A DNA stretch of 6,322 bases from Oceanococcus sp041625325 (GTDB lineage Bacteria; Pseudomonadota; Gammaproteobacteria; Nevskiales; Oceanococcaceae). The translations under genes and the position numbers were made by a program. Numbering within the stretch: the first letter of the stretch is position 1; each line of letters starts with the position of its first letter. The stretch is taken from contig JBFJTN010000213.1 of assembly GCA_041625325.1 (NCBI GenBank), positions 1-6,322 on the forward strand, in the 5' to 3' direction. Below are positions 1-5,420 of the stretch, piece by piece. The notes under the pieces were generated by a model. It was not told the DNA's origin. It worked only from the letters and a program-made list of their open reading frames with translations, and searched no databases.

Positions 1-81
1 GGCGGACGGCCCGATCTGCCAGGGGCTGATCCCTGCAGGCCTGTGGCGACGAACGGCGCCGCCGCATGGCGTGAAACGGCA
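1..81. other. Left edge with no supported gene
   Basis: The plus-strand frames give no recognisable protein end; two close at stops at 27-29 and 82-84, and the third runs on as a composition-driven shadow. On the minus strand an ATG at 66-64 opens a frame to the window edge of about 22 mostly basic residues. It could be the start of a divergent gene, but it is too short to judge. Confidence 0.3.
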
Positions 82-87
82 TAGACT
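82..87 (+). promoter_or_regulatory. Candidate -10 element for the ODP-type gene
   Basis: TAGACT lies 29 bases before the ATG, where a -10 box giving a 5' leader of about 20 bases would sit. The following bases extend the identity to TAGACTGCTGG, which recurs exactly at 915-925 before the next gene. No convincing -35 box lies 16-18 bases upstream, so the promoter is either weak or activator-dependent, or the match is fortuitous. Confidence 0.4.
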
Positions 88-104
88 GCTGGGCATCGTC
101 ACTT

Positions 105-110
105 CGGAGG
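105..110 (+). promoter_or_regulatory. Shine-Dalgarno site of the ODP-type gene
   Basis: CGGAGG ends six bases before the ATG at 117. It fixes that start over an upstream GTG at 71, which opens a different and non-homologous frame. Confidence 0.75.
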
Positions 111-116
111 CGAGCC

Positions 117-830
117 ATGCAGACGCGTGTCGACGAGATTGCGGAGCGGATCTACCGGCTGTCCACCTATGTGCCGGATGCGGATTTCACTTTCAACCAG
201 TTTCTGATCTGCGGCGAGCAGGCGCTGCTGTTTCACTGCGGCCCGCGGGCCTTGTTTCCGCTGGTCCACGAGGCGGTCGCGCGGCTCATGCCGGTTTCGG
301 CCCTGCGCTGGATCTCCTTCGGGCATCACGAAGCGGATGAGTCCGGGGCGCTGAATGACTGGCTGGGCGTGGCGCCCCAGGCAGAACTGGCCGTGGGCGA
401 GGTCGCCTGCATGATCTCGATGAACGATCTGGCGGCCAGACCCCCGCGGGCACTGGCCGACCAGGAGGTGCTGGATCTGGGCGGCAAGCGGCTGCGTTAT
501 CTCGCCACGCCGCAGCTGCCGCATGGCTGGGACGCCGGTCTGCTGTATGAGGAAAGCAGCCGCATGCTGCTGTGTGGCGATCTTTTCACCGCCCTTGGCG
601 CACAGCCGGTGCGCAGCGACAGCGACCCCGTGGGGCCGGCGATGGCCGCCGAGGACCTGATCCACGCCACCGCCCTGACCCCGCACACCGCACCGGGCAT
701 CCGGCGCCTGGCGGACCTGCTGCCCGCCGGTCTGGCGCTGATGCACGGTCCGGCCTTTGGCGGTGACTGCGTGGCGGCCCTGCATGGCCTGGCGGACGAA
801 TACGCCCAGCGCCTGGCCATGGCCCTGTAA
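117..830 (+). CDS. Flavodiiron/ODP-type metallo-beta-lactamase-fold protein without flavodoxin domain
   Basis: A 237-residue cytoplasmic protein with an MBL fold of the oxygen-binding di-iron (ODP) kind, as in the N-terminal half of flavodiiron proteins that reduce O2 or NO. The ligand pattern is visible: H70-x-E72-x-D74 in FGHHEADESG, then H136 (LPHGWD), D155 (CGDLF) and H210 (MHGPAF). This is the six-position flavodiiron set; the glutamate in HxExD sets it apart from zinc hydrolases, which have HxHxDH. Length matches the MBL domain alone, so the C-terminal flavodoxin domain of full flavodiiron proteins (about 400 residues) is absent, and no such domain follows in any frame. No signal peptide or membrane segment is seen. 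The ATG is set by CGGAGG at 105-110, six bases upstream. Di-iron binding is inferred from the motif; redox activity, O2 sensing or another hydrolase-like role are all possible. Confidence 0.88.
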   Translation: MQTRVDEIAERIYRLSTYVPDADFTFNQFLICGEQALLFHCGPRALFPLVHEAVARLMPVSALRWISFGHHEADESGALNDWLGVAPQAELAVGEVACMISMNDLAARPPRALADQEVLDLGGKRLRYLATPQLPHGWDAGLLYEESSRMLLCGDLFTALGAQPVRSDSDPVGPAMAAEDLIHATALTPHTAPGIRRLADLLPAGLALMHGPAFGGDCVAALHGLADEYAQRLAMAL

Positions 831-848
831 GCCGGTCGCCGGGACGGG

Positions 849-860
849 CCGGAATTCCGG
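849..860. repeat. Perfect 12-bp palindrome between the two MBL-fold genes
   Basis: CCGGAATTCCGG is a perfect palindrome 18 bases after the stop of the first gene and 54 bases before the -10-like box of the second. It could be an operator half-site pair, but about one or two perfect 12-mers are expected by chance in a window of this size, so function is uncertain. Confidence 0.25.
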
Positions 861-895
861 GACATTGCGAAGGCGCCGTGCCGCAGCGGTTGCGG

Positions 896-910
896 GGGGC
901 TGACCGCCCC
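896..910. other. Short GC hairpin just upstream of the second MBL gene's promoter
   Basis: GGGGC (896-900) and GCCCC (906-910) form a 5-bp stem around the loop TGACC. It lies 66 bases past the stop of the first gene and five bases before the candidate -10 at 915. It lacks a T-run, so it is not a standard intrinsic terminator, though it could weakly limit read-through. Confidence 0.2.
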
Positions 911-914
911 GGAG

Positions 915-920
915 TAGACT
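915..920 (+). promoter_or_regulatory. Candidate -10 element for the exported MBL-fold hydrolase
   Basis: TAGACT sits 34 bases before the ATG, within TAGACTGCTGG (915-925), identical to the stretch before the first gene. The best -35 match is TTGCGG at 890-895, with a long 19-base spacer. The 124-base gap after the previous gene also argues for a separate promoter. Confidence 0.45.
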
Positions 921-954
921 GCTGGCAAATCAGGCACCCCCGGGGAGAACCGCA

Positions 955-1902
955 ATGTCCAGGATGATTCCGCTGCTGGCGCTGCTGCTGGGCAGCGTTG
1001 CGCAGGCCCATGACGAACCGGCCGGGCCCGCGCCGATGCCGCTGGACCAGCTGATGAAGGCCTTTGGCTGGTCGATCGAGGACACGAAGATCAGCAGCCA
1101 GAAGCTGGCCGACGGCCTGCATGTGCTGTTCGGTCTGGGCGGCAACATCATGCTCAGCACCGGCCAGCAGGGCACCCTGCTCGTCGATGATCAATTTCCC
1201 GAACTGATGCCGAAAATCCGCAAGGCGATTGCCGGCCTGGGCGGCTCGAAGGATGTCGCCTTCGCCATCAACACCCACTGGCATTTCGATCATGCCGCCG
1301 GGAACCTCGCCCTCGGGCCGGGCGGCACCTGGCTGGTGTCCCAGTCCGCCTCGCGCCGCATGATGGCGCGTGACAATGTGATCAATCTGGTGCTGGCGGC
1401 GGGCCAGCAGGAGGCCTACCCGGTGCAGGCCCTGCCGGTGATCACCTTCGATGAGCGCATGCAGTTCCACTTCAATGGCGAGGACATCGAACTGCTGCAC
1501 TTCGGTCCGGCGCATACCACCGGCGATGCCGCGGTGCTTTTCCGCAAGGCCAACGCCGTGCACATGGGCGATGTGTTCAACACCCGCGGCTATCCCTTCA
1601 TCGATGTCGACAATGGCGGCAGCCTGGATGGGGTCATTCAGTTCTGCCGTCAGATCCTCGGCCAGATCAACGAGCAGACCATCGTGGTCCCGGGGCACGG
1701 GCCGGTGGCGGATCACGCCCGTCTGGTCGCCTATGTCCGCATGCTCGAGACGGTGCGCGAGCGTATCGCGAAGCTGCTGCTAAAGGGCGCCAGCCTGGAC
1801 GAGGTGCTGGCCGCCGGCGTGACCGCCGAGTTCGACGAGGCCAATGGCGATCCGCGGATGCTGGTGGACCGCGCCTATGCCAGCCTTTCCCGCGCTCATT
1901 AG
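955..1902 (+). CDS. Exported MBL-fold metallo-hydrolase
   Basis: A 315-residue zinc-type MBL-fold hydrolase predicted to act outside the cytoplasm. The N-terminus is a signal peptide: short n-region, hydrophobic core IPLLALLLGSV, and an AQA|HD cleavage site after residue 18. Metal ligands are clear: H108-x-H110-x-D112-H113 in NTHWHFDH, H187 (GPAHTTGD), D206 (MGDVF) and H248 (PGHGP). An aspartate at the bridging position and no cysteine there separate it from class B1/B2 beta-lactamases; the layout is like the broad group of periplasmic MBL hydrolases whose substrates are mostly unknown. A helical C-terminal segment (about 255-315) follows the catalytic core. GGGAG at 943-947, seven bases before the ATG, supports the start. 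Beta-lactamase activity should not be assumed. It is not obviously coupled in function to the cytoplasmic di-iron MBL protein before it. Confidence 0.88.
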   Translation: MSRMIPLLALLLGSVAQAHDEPAGPAPMPLDQLMKAFGWSIEDTKISSQKLADGLHVLFGLGGNIMLSTGQQGTLLVDDQFPELMPKIRKAIAGLGGSKDVAFAINTHWHFDHAAGNLALGPGGTWLVSQSASRRMMARDNVINLVLAAGQQEAYPVQALPVITFDERMQFHFNGEDIELLHFGPAHTTGDAAVLFRKANAVHMGDVFNTRGYPFIDVDNGGSLDGVIQFCRQILGQINEQTIVVPGHGPVADHARLVAYVRMLETVRERIAKLLLKGASLDEVLAAGVTAEFDEANGDPRMLVDRAYASLSRAH

Positions 1903-1967
1903 ACTTCATGTCGCCAGTTCCGGGCTGGACGGCGCAGACCTGGCCGAGGCCGGGACCGCCCGCGCGA

Positions 1968-1973
1968 TATGAT
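1968..1973 (+). promoter_or_regulatory. Candidate -10 element for the flavin reductase/SDR pair
   Basis: TATGAT, five of six bases matching the sigma-70 consensus TATAAT, ends 26 bases before the chosen ATG at 2000. No good -35 is visible 16-18 bases upstream. With the weak translation signal of the SDR, this would be the promoter for a two-gene unit. Confidence 0.45.
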
Positions 1974-1987
1974 TCACCGGCATGCCC

Positions 1988-1992
1988 AGGAG
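1988..1992 (+). promoter_or_regulatory. Shine-Dalgarno site that decides the flavin reductase start
   Basis: AGGAG lies seven bases before the ATG at 2000. The alternative in-frame ATG at 1982 would place this site inside the gene and has no purine-rich site of its own, so 2000 is preferred. Confidence 0.75.
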
Positions 1993-1999
1993 TTCGCCC

Positions 2000-2620
2000 A
2001 TGCCTGAATGGACCGCCGCACAGTTCCGCGCGATGGAGGCCAAGCGCCGCATCCGCCTGCACAACTCCCTGCTCGGCGGCAAGCCGGTGCATCTGGTCGG
2101 TACACGTTCGGCCGCCGGCGTGCCCAATCTGGCCGTGTTCAACTCGGCCTGCCATGTCAGTTCCGACCCGCCACTGATCGGCATGATGTGCCGGCCGACC
2201 AGCGTGCGGCGGGATACCTACGAGAACCTGCTGGAGACCGGGGTCTGGACCCTGAGCGCCATCAGTGCCGACATTCTGGAGCGGGCCCACCGCGCCGCGG
2301 ACAAGCTGCCGGCCGAGGCCTCGGAGTTCGAGCACGCCGGACTGACGGAATCGCCCTGGCCGGGCTTTGCGGCACCGGCTGTCGCCGAATCCCCGCTGCA
2401 GATGGGCTTTCGACTGGTTGAGGAAGTGCCCATCCGCAGCAGCGGCACCCTGTTTCTGGTTGGCGAGTTGCAGTGGCTGCGCATGGCCGAAGGCGGACTG
2501 GCCGAGGATGGCTCGGTGCTGGCCGACCGGCTGGGTCTGCTCAGCTCCCTGGGGCTGGATGCCTACGCCGTAGTCCGGGAGTGTGCACGCTTCGCCTATC
2601 CGTCGACAAAGAATGGCTGA
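2000..2620 (+). CDS. Flavin reductase-like FMN-binding domain protein
   Basis: A 206-residue protein of the flavin reductase-like family (split beta-barrel, FMN-binding; COG1853 kind). The most telling segment is residues 43-78, with NLAVFNSACHVSSDPPLIG followed by RP and DTYENL, the usual flavin-binding core order: N-x-x-x-F-x-S, then S-x-x-P-P-x-I-G, then D-T-x-x-N. Residues 84-115 (LSAIS, then HRAADKLPAEASEFEHAGL) and 148-158 (SGTLFLVGELQ) fit the rest of the fold. Members reduce or hold FMN and may serve as NAD(P)H:flavin reductases, but many in this subgroup have no assigned substrate. No signal peptide or membrane segment is seen. The stop overlaps the start of the SDR by eight bases, indicating coupled translation and probably a shared process. 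Family is confident; exact activity is not. Confidence 0.85.
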   Translation: MPEWTAAQFRAMEAKRRIRLHNSLLGGKPVHLVGTRSAAGVPNLAVFNSACHVSSDPPLIGMMCRPTSVRRDTYENLLETGVWTLSAISADILERAHRAADKLPAEASEFEHAGLTESPWPGFAAPAVAESPLQMGFRLVEEVPIRSSGTLFLVGELQWLRMAEGGLAEDGSVLADRLGLLSSLGLDAYAVVRECARFAYPSTKNG

Positions 2621-3332
2621 GTCGGCACCGGCGGCGCTGATCGTCGGGGCCAGCGGCGGAATAGGCCGGGCCCTGCTTGAGCTGTGGTCGGAGCGGGGGG
2701 ATTACAAGCCGCTGATCGGCACCAGCCGCCGCGGTGTCGCCGAAGGGTTGCCGCTGGATTTCGAGGACGCGGCCTCGCTGGCCGGTTTTCCGGCCCGCCT
2801 GCAGGTGCAGCTCGGCCACTCTCCGCTGGTCACGGTCTGCATCTGCAGCGGCCTGCTGCATGGCCAGGGCATGGCGCCCGAGCGCCGGCTGCAGGATCTG
2901 GATGATGCGGCATTCCTTCGGGCCATGCGGGTCAATGCCCTGGGCCCGCTGGCGCTGGTGAGAGCCGTGTTGCCCCTGCTGCCCAGGGACAGGCCCAGTC
3001 GAGTGCTGGCCCTGTCGGCCCGGGTGGGCAGCATCGCGGACAACCGGCTGGGCGGCTGGTACAGCTATCGCTGCTCCAAGGCCGCCCTGAATCAGGGTTT
3101 CAAGACCCTGGCGGTGGAGCTGCGGCGCAGCCATCCGCAGTGCGTGCTTACCCTGTTCCATCCGGGCACCGTGGATACCCCGCTGTCCCTGCCGTTCCAG
3201 CGCAATGTGCCCGAGGGCCAACTGTTTTCGGCGCGCCGCGCCGCCGAGCAGCTCAGCCAGGTGCTGCACGTCCGCCAGGATCCACGTGCTCATCTGTTGG
3301 TGGACTGGGCGGGCAAGGACGTGGCGTTCTGA
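2613..3332 (+). CDS. Short-chain dehydrogenase/reductase, C-factor (CsgA)-like
   Basis: A 239-residue SDR, the usual length of a classical single-domain enzyme. The N-terminal dinucleotide motif is GASGGIG (12-18). The structural asparagine is N108 in RVNALGPL. The active site reads S140 (within LSARVGS), Y152 and K156 in YRCSK. HPGTVDTPLS (183-192) is the usual segment after the active site. The common NNAG motif is replaced by CSGL near residue 78-81, as I recall for C-factor-like members. The substrate is unknown, and developmental signalling as in Myxococcus CsgA should not be transferred. The ATG at 2613 gives an 8-base overlap with the flavin reductase and puts the Rossmann motif at the normal place; an in-frame GTG at 2583 would add ten non-conserved residues. 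Only a weak AAAGA precedes the ATG, so translation probably depends on ribosomes finishing the upstream gene. Confidence 0.88.
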   Translation: MAESAPAALIVGASGGIGRALLELWSERGDYKPLIGTSRRGVAEGLPLDFEDAASLAGFPARLQVQLGHSPLVTVCICSGLLHGQGMAPERRLQDLDDAAFLRAMRVNALGPLALVRAVLPLLPRDRPSRVLALSARVGSIADNRLGGWYSYRCSKAALNQGFKTLAVELRRSHPQCVLTLFHPGTVDTPLSLPFQRNVPEGQLFSARRAAEQLSQVLHVRQDPRAHLLVDWAGKDVAF

Positions 3333-3351
3333 GGGCAACCGATCCTTTGTC

Positions 3352-3384
3352 CAGACGCGGTTGGCACCCGGGCCGGTGCGTCTG
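3352..3384. terminator. Candidate bidirectional hairpin between convergent genes
   Basis: CAGACGC (3352-3358) and GCGTCTG (3378-3384) form a perfect 7-bp stem around a 19-base GC-rich loop. It sits in the 60-base gap between the SDR stop (3332) and the helicase stop (3393), where transcripts from both arms must end. Neither strand has a T-run after the stem, so it is not a canonical intrinsic terminator; the placement is the main support. Confidence 0.35.
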
Positions 3385-3392
3385 ACCGGCGC

Positions 3393-5123
3393 TCAGCCCG
3401 GTCGCCGTTTCGGCTTGCCGCCCTTGCGCTTGACCTGTTTCCGCTTCGGGCCGGGGGGACGCGGCGCGCCAGCGTCGGTCTCCTCGGTCAGCAGCGACAT
3501 GCGCAGCTGGCGGCCCGCCACCCAGACGCCCTGCAGGTGCTTGAGCAACTCTCCGGGCATGCCCTCTGGTAGCGCCACATGGCTGTGCTCGTCGAAGATG
3601 TCGATGCGGCCGATGAATTTCGCGTCCAGTTCCGCTTCATTGGCAATCGCGCCGACCAGGTTGCCGGGCTTGAGCTGATGCTGGCGACCGACCTCCACCC
3701 GATAGATCTGCATGCCGGGTGCTGCGTCGCCCGCCGGTGAGCCGCGTCGCTCGCGCTTGCGCTCTTCGGCCAGGCGTTTGCCCTCGGCCCGCTTCTCGTC
3801 CTTGGGCTTGGCCAGCAGCAGGGGCTTGCCGCCCTGGGCCTGACAGGCCAGGGCGGCGGCAATATCCACCGCGGGCACATCGTGTTCCTGCTGATATTCC
3901 TCGATCAGGCGGCTGAACAGGCTGAGATCCTGGCCGGCCAGGGTGTCGCTGATGGCCTGCTTGAAACCCGCGATGCGGCGGTCGTTGATCAGCTCGGTGG
4001 TGGGCAGCTGCATCACGTCGATGGGCTTGCGGGTGGTGTGCTCGATCAGCTTGAGCATGCGGCGCTCGCGTGGCGAGACGAACAATATGGCCTCGCCGGT
4101 ACGACCAGCCCGGCCGGTGCGACCCACCCGGTGGACATAGGACTCGGGATCGTGCGGGATGTCGTAGTTGACCACGTGGCTGATCCGGTCCACATCCAGA
4201 CCGCGCGCCGCGACATCGGTGGCGACGAGAATGTCGAGCTTGCCCTGCTTGAGCTGCTCGATGATGCGCTCGCGCTGCTGCTGGGCGATGTCGCCATTGA
4301 GCGCGGCGGCGGCGTGCCCGCGGGCTTCCAGCTTGTCAGCCAGATCCTGGGTGGCCAGCTTGGTGCGGACGAAGACGATCATGGCGTCGAAGTCCTCGGC
4401 TTCCAGGATGCGGGTCAGGGCATCGAGCTTGTGCACGCCGCTGACCAGCCAGTAGCGCTGGCGGATCGTGTCCGCGGTGGCGGCCTTCTGTTCCACCGTG
4501 ATCCGTTCCGGGTTGCGCAGATGGCGCTGCGCAATGCGCTGGATCTGGGCCGGCATGGTGGCCGAGAACAGCACCACCTGGCGCTCGCTCGGGCTGCGCT
4601 CCAGAATCCATTCCACATCGTCGATGAAGCCCATACGCAGCATCTCGTCGGCCTCGTCGAGGATCAGGCTGCGCAGGCCATCCAGCTTGAGCGAGCCGCG
4701 GCGCATGTGGTCCATCACCCGGCCCGGCGTGCCGACGATCACGTGCGCGCCGCGCTCCAGGCCGCGCAGCTGGCTGCGATAGTCGGTGCCGCCATAGATC
4801 GGCAGCACATGAAAGCCCGGCATCTTGCCGGCGTAGGTCTGGAAGGCCTCGGCGACCTGGATCGCCAGTTCCCGGGTCGGAGCCAGCACCAGCACCTGGG
4901 GCTGGCGTCGTTCCAGTTCCAGCAGGGACAGGGCGGGCAGCGCGAAGGCGGCGGTCTTGCCGGTGCCGGTCTGGGCCTGGCCGACGAGGTCGCGACCCTG
5001 CAGCAGGGCGGGAATGGTCTGGCACTGGATGGGGGTGGGGGTTTCGTAGCCCACGGCCTCCAGCGCCTCGAGCACGGCAGGGTTCAGGGCCAGCTGGCCA
5101 AAACGGGTTATGGTCTGTGTCAT
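3393..5123 (-). CDS. deaD: DEAD-box ATP-dependent RNA helicase, DeaD/CsdA type
   Basis: A 576-residue ATP-dependent RNA helicase that unwinds structured RNA; E. coli DeaD/CsdA acts in ribosome assembly and mRNA turnover, especially in the cold. All DEAD-box motifs are present: Q motif (F8 to Q33, PTPIQ), motif I AQTGTGKT (50-57), PTREL (82-86), TPGR (132-135), DEAD (156-159), SAT (187-189), ATDVAARGLD (301-310) and HRVGRTGRAGR (331-341). After a charged linker (about 437-465) comes a DbpA-like RNA-binding domain (471-546), including MQIYRVEVGR and VGAIANEAELDAKFIGRI, which marks DeaD rather than RhlE or RhlB. The tail is short and basic (556-576), lacking the long Arg/Gly-rich extension of the 629-residue E. 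coli protein. The ATG at 5123 gives the normal MTQTITRF opening; a GTG at 5189 adds 22 unrelated residues. No good Shine-Dalgarno precedes the ATG. It has its own promoter candidate and a structured leader. Confidence 0.95.
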   Translation of the reverse strand: MTQTITRFGQLALNPAVLEALEAVGYETPTPIQCQTIPALLQGRDLVGQAQTGTGKTAAFALPALSLLELERRQPQVLVLAPTRELAIQVAEAFQTYAGKMPGFHVLPIYGGTDYRSQLRGLERGAHVIVGTPGRVMDHMRRGSLKLDGLRSLILDEADEMLRMGFIDDVEWILERSPSERQVVLFSATMPAQIQRIAQRHLRNPERITVEQKAATADTIRQRYWLVSGVHKLDALTRILEAEDFDAMIVFVRTKLATQDLADKLEARGHAAAALNGDIAQQQRERIIEQLKQGKLDILVATDVAARGLDVDRISHVVNYDIPHDPESYVHRVGRTGRAGRTGEAILFVSPRERRMLKLIEHTTRKPIDVMQLPTTELINDRRIAGFKQAISDTLAGQDLSLFSRLIEEYQQEHDVPAVDIAAALACQAQGGKPLLLAKPKDEKRAEGKRLAEERKRERRGSPAGDAAPGMQIYRVEVGRQHQLKPGNLVGAIANEAELDAKFIGRIDIFDEHSHVALPEGMPGELLKHLQGVWVAGRQLRMSLLTEETDAGAPRPPGPKRKQVKRKGGKPKRRPG

Positions 5124-5158
5124 CGGGGGTCCGGGGTGGAGTAGCGGCGCGATCCATT

Positions 5159-5196
5159 CCGCACAGCCGTCCTGCACCGACGCGGACACTGTGCGG
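5159..5196 (-). promoter_or_regulatory. Strong hairpin in the deaD leader
   Basis: Read on the minus strand, CCGCACAG (5196-5189) pairs with CTGTGCGG (5166-5159), a perfect 8-bp stem. Inside it GTCC (5187-5184) pairs with GGAC (5172-5169) across a 1x2 internal loop, giving 12 pairs and an 11-base loop. The stem ends 35 bases before the helicase ATG. There is no T-run, so a role in mRNA folding, stability or translation is more likely than termination. Confidence 0.5.
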
Positions 5197-5229
5197 CTGC
5201 CGATATCACTGACCCGCGGATCCAGCGCG

Positions 5230-5245
5230 GCCCGCTCTTGCGGGC
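5230..5245 (-). promoter_or_regulatory. Tetraloop hairpin in the deaD leader
   Basis: On the minus strand GCCCGC-AAGA-GCGGGC is a perfect 6-bp GC stem with a 4-base loop. It has no T-run after it on either strand, and lies in the middle of the presumed leader. Confidence 0.4.
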
Positions 5246-5266
5246 AACTCGTACCCGGCAGGCGTC

Positions 5267-5283
5267 ACCGGAGCGCATCCGGT
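5267..5283 (-). promoter_or_regulatory. Third inverted repeat in the deaD leader
   Basis: ACCGGA (5283-5278 on the minus strand) and TCCGGT (5272-5267) form a perfect 6-bp stem with a 5-base loop. It lies about 25 bases after the presumed transcription start and is the first of three regularly placed stems before the helicase gene. Confidence 0.35.
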
Positions 5284-5313
5284 CCCCCGCCATGTCAACC
5301 ATGCAGCACGGCA

Positions 5314-5322
5314 ATTTTAGCA
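5314..5322 (-). promoter_or_regulatory. Candidate extended -10 promoter of deaD
   Basis: On the minus strand the sequence TGCTAAAAT combines an extended -10 TG with a -10 hexamer TAAAAT (5319-5314; five of six bases matching TATAAT). It sits in the most AT-rich patch of the gap. No -35 is seen at the usual spacing, as is often true of extended -10 promoters. Transcription would start near 5307, leaving a leader of about 185 bases. A perfect TTGACA occurs at 5298-5293, but nothing resembling a -10 lies 16-18 bases after it. Confidence 0.45.
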
Positions 5323-5384
5323 GAGTGGGTCGATGGCGGATCGCGCGCGTGGTCCGTGCCGGCAGCCAGCCTGCCCGCAGGACA

Positions 5385-5407
5385 GGGCGCCGGCGATGTG
5401 CGCGCCC
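5385..5407. other. GC inverted repeat after the four-helix membrane protein gene
   Basis: GGGCGC (5385-5390) and GCGCCC (5402-5407) form a 6-bp stem with an 11-base loop, starting 14 bases beyond the stop of the membrane protein gene. There is no T-run. It may help end the sulfatase-membrane protein transcript before the deaD promoter, but in DNA this GC-rich such stems are common. Confidence 0.2.
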
Positions 5408-5420
5408 CGGCGGCGGCTCA

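Noticed and set aside
586..1716. A 376-codon open frame on the minus strand across the two MBL-fold genes.
   Set aside because: It spans the gap between two well-supported opposite-strand genes, ends in Arg/Pro/Gly-rich sequence and shows no motif. It is a GC-bias shadow.
955..1902. Calling the exported MBL protein an antibiotic-resistance beta-lactamase.
   Set aside because: The fold and HxHxDH motif are shared by many hydrolases. Nothing visible is specific to beta-lactam cleavage, and the neighbours give no resistance context.
1900..1905. A third TAGACT hexamer at the stop codon of the exported hydrolase.
   Set aside because: It is 94 bases from the next supported start, lacks the GCTGG extension, and a better-placed TATGAT lies at 1968-1973.
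1982..1999. An earlier in-frame ATG for the flavin reductase-like gene, adding six residues.
   Set aside because: It has no Shine-Dalgarno and would put the good AGGAG site inside the gene.
3882..5144. A 420-codon open frame on the plus strand opposite the helicase gene.
   Set aside because: It lies antisense to a gene with every DEAD-box motif. Its translation is rich in Gly, Leu, Gln, His and Asp without domain motifs, as expected from the third-position GC bias of the real gene.
5124..5189. A 22-residue N-terminal extension of the helicase from a GTG.
   Set aside because: The extra residues do not resemble the family, and the ATG at 5123 gives the usual short lead into the Q motif. The region also holds the strong leader hairpin.
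5293..5298. A perfect TTGACA -35 consensus on the minus strand before the helicase.
   Set aside because: Nothing like a -10 box lies 16-18 bases downstream, so it does not make a convincing promoter alone; the extended -10 just upstream fits better.
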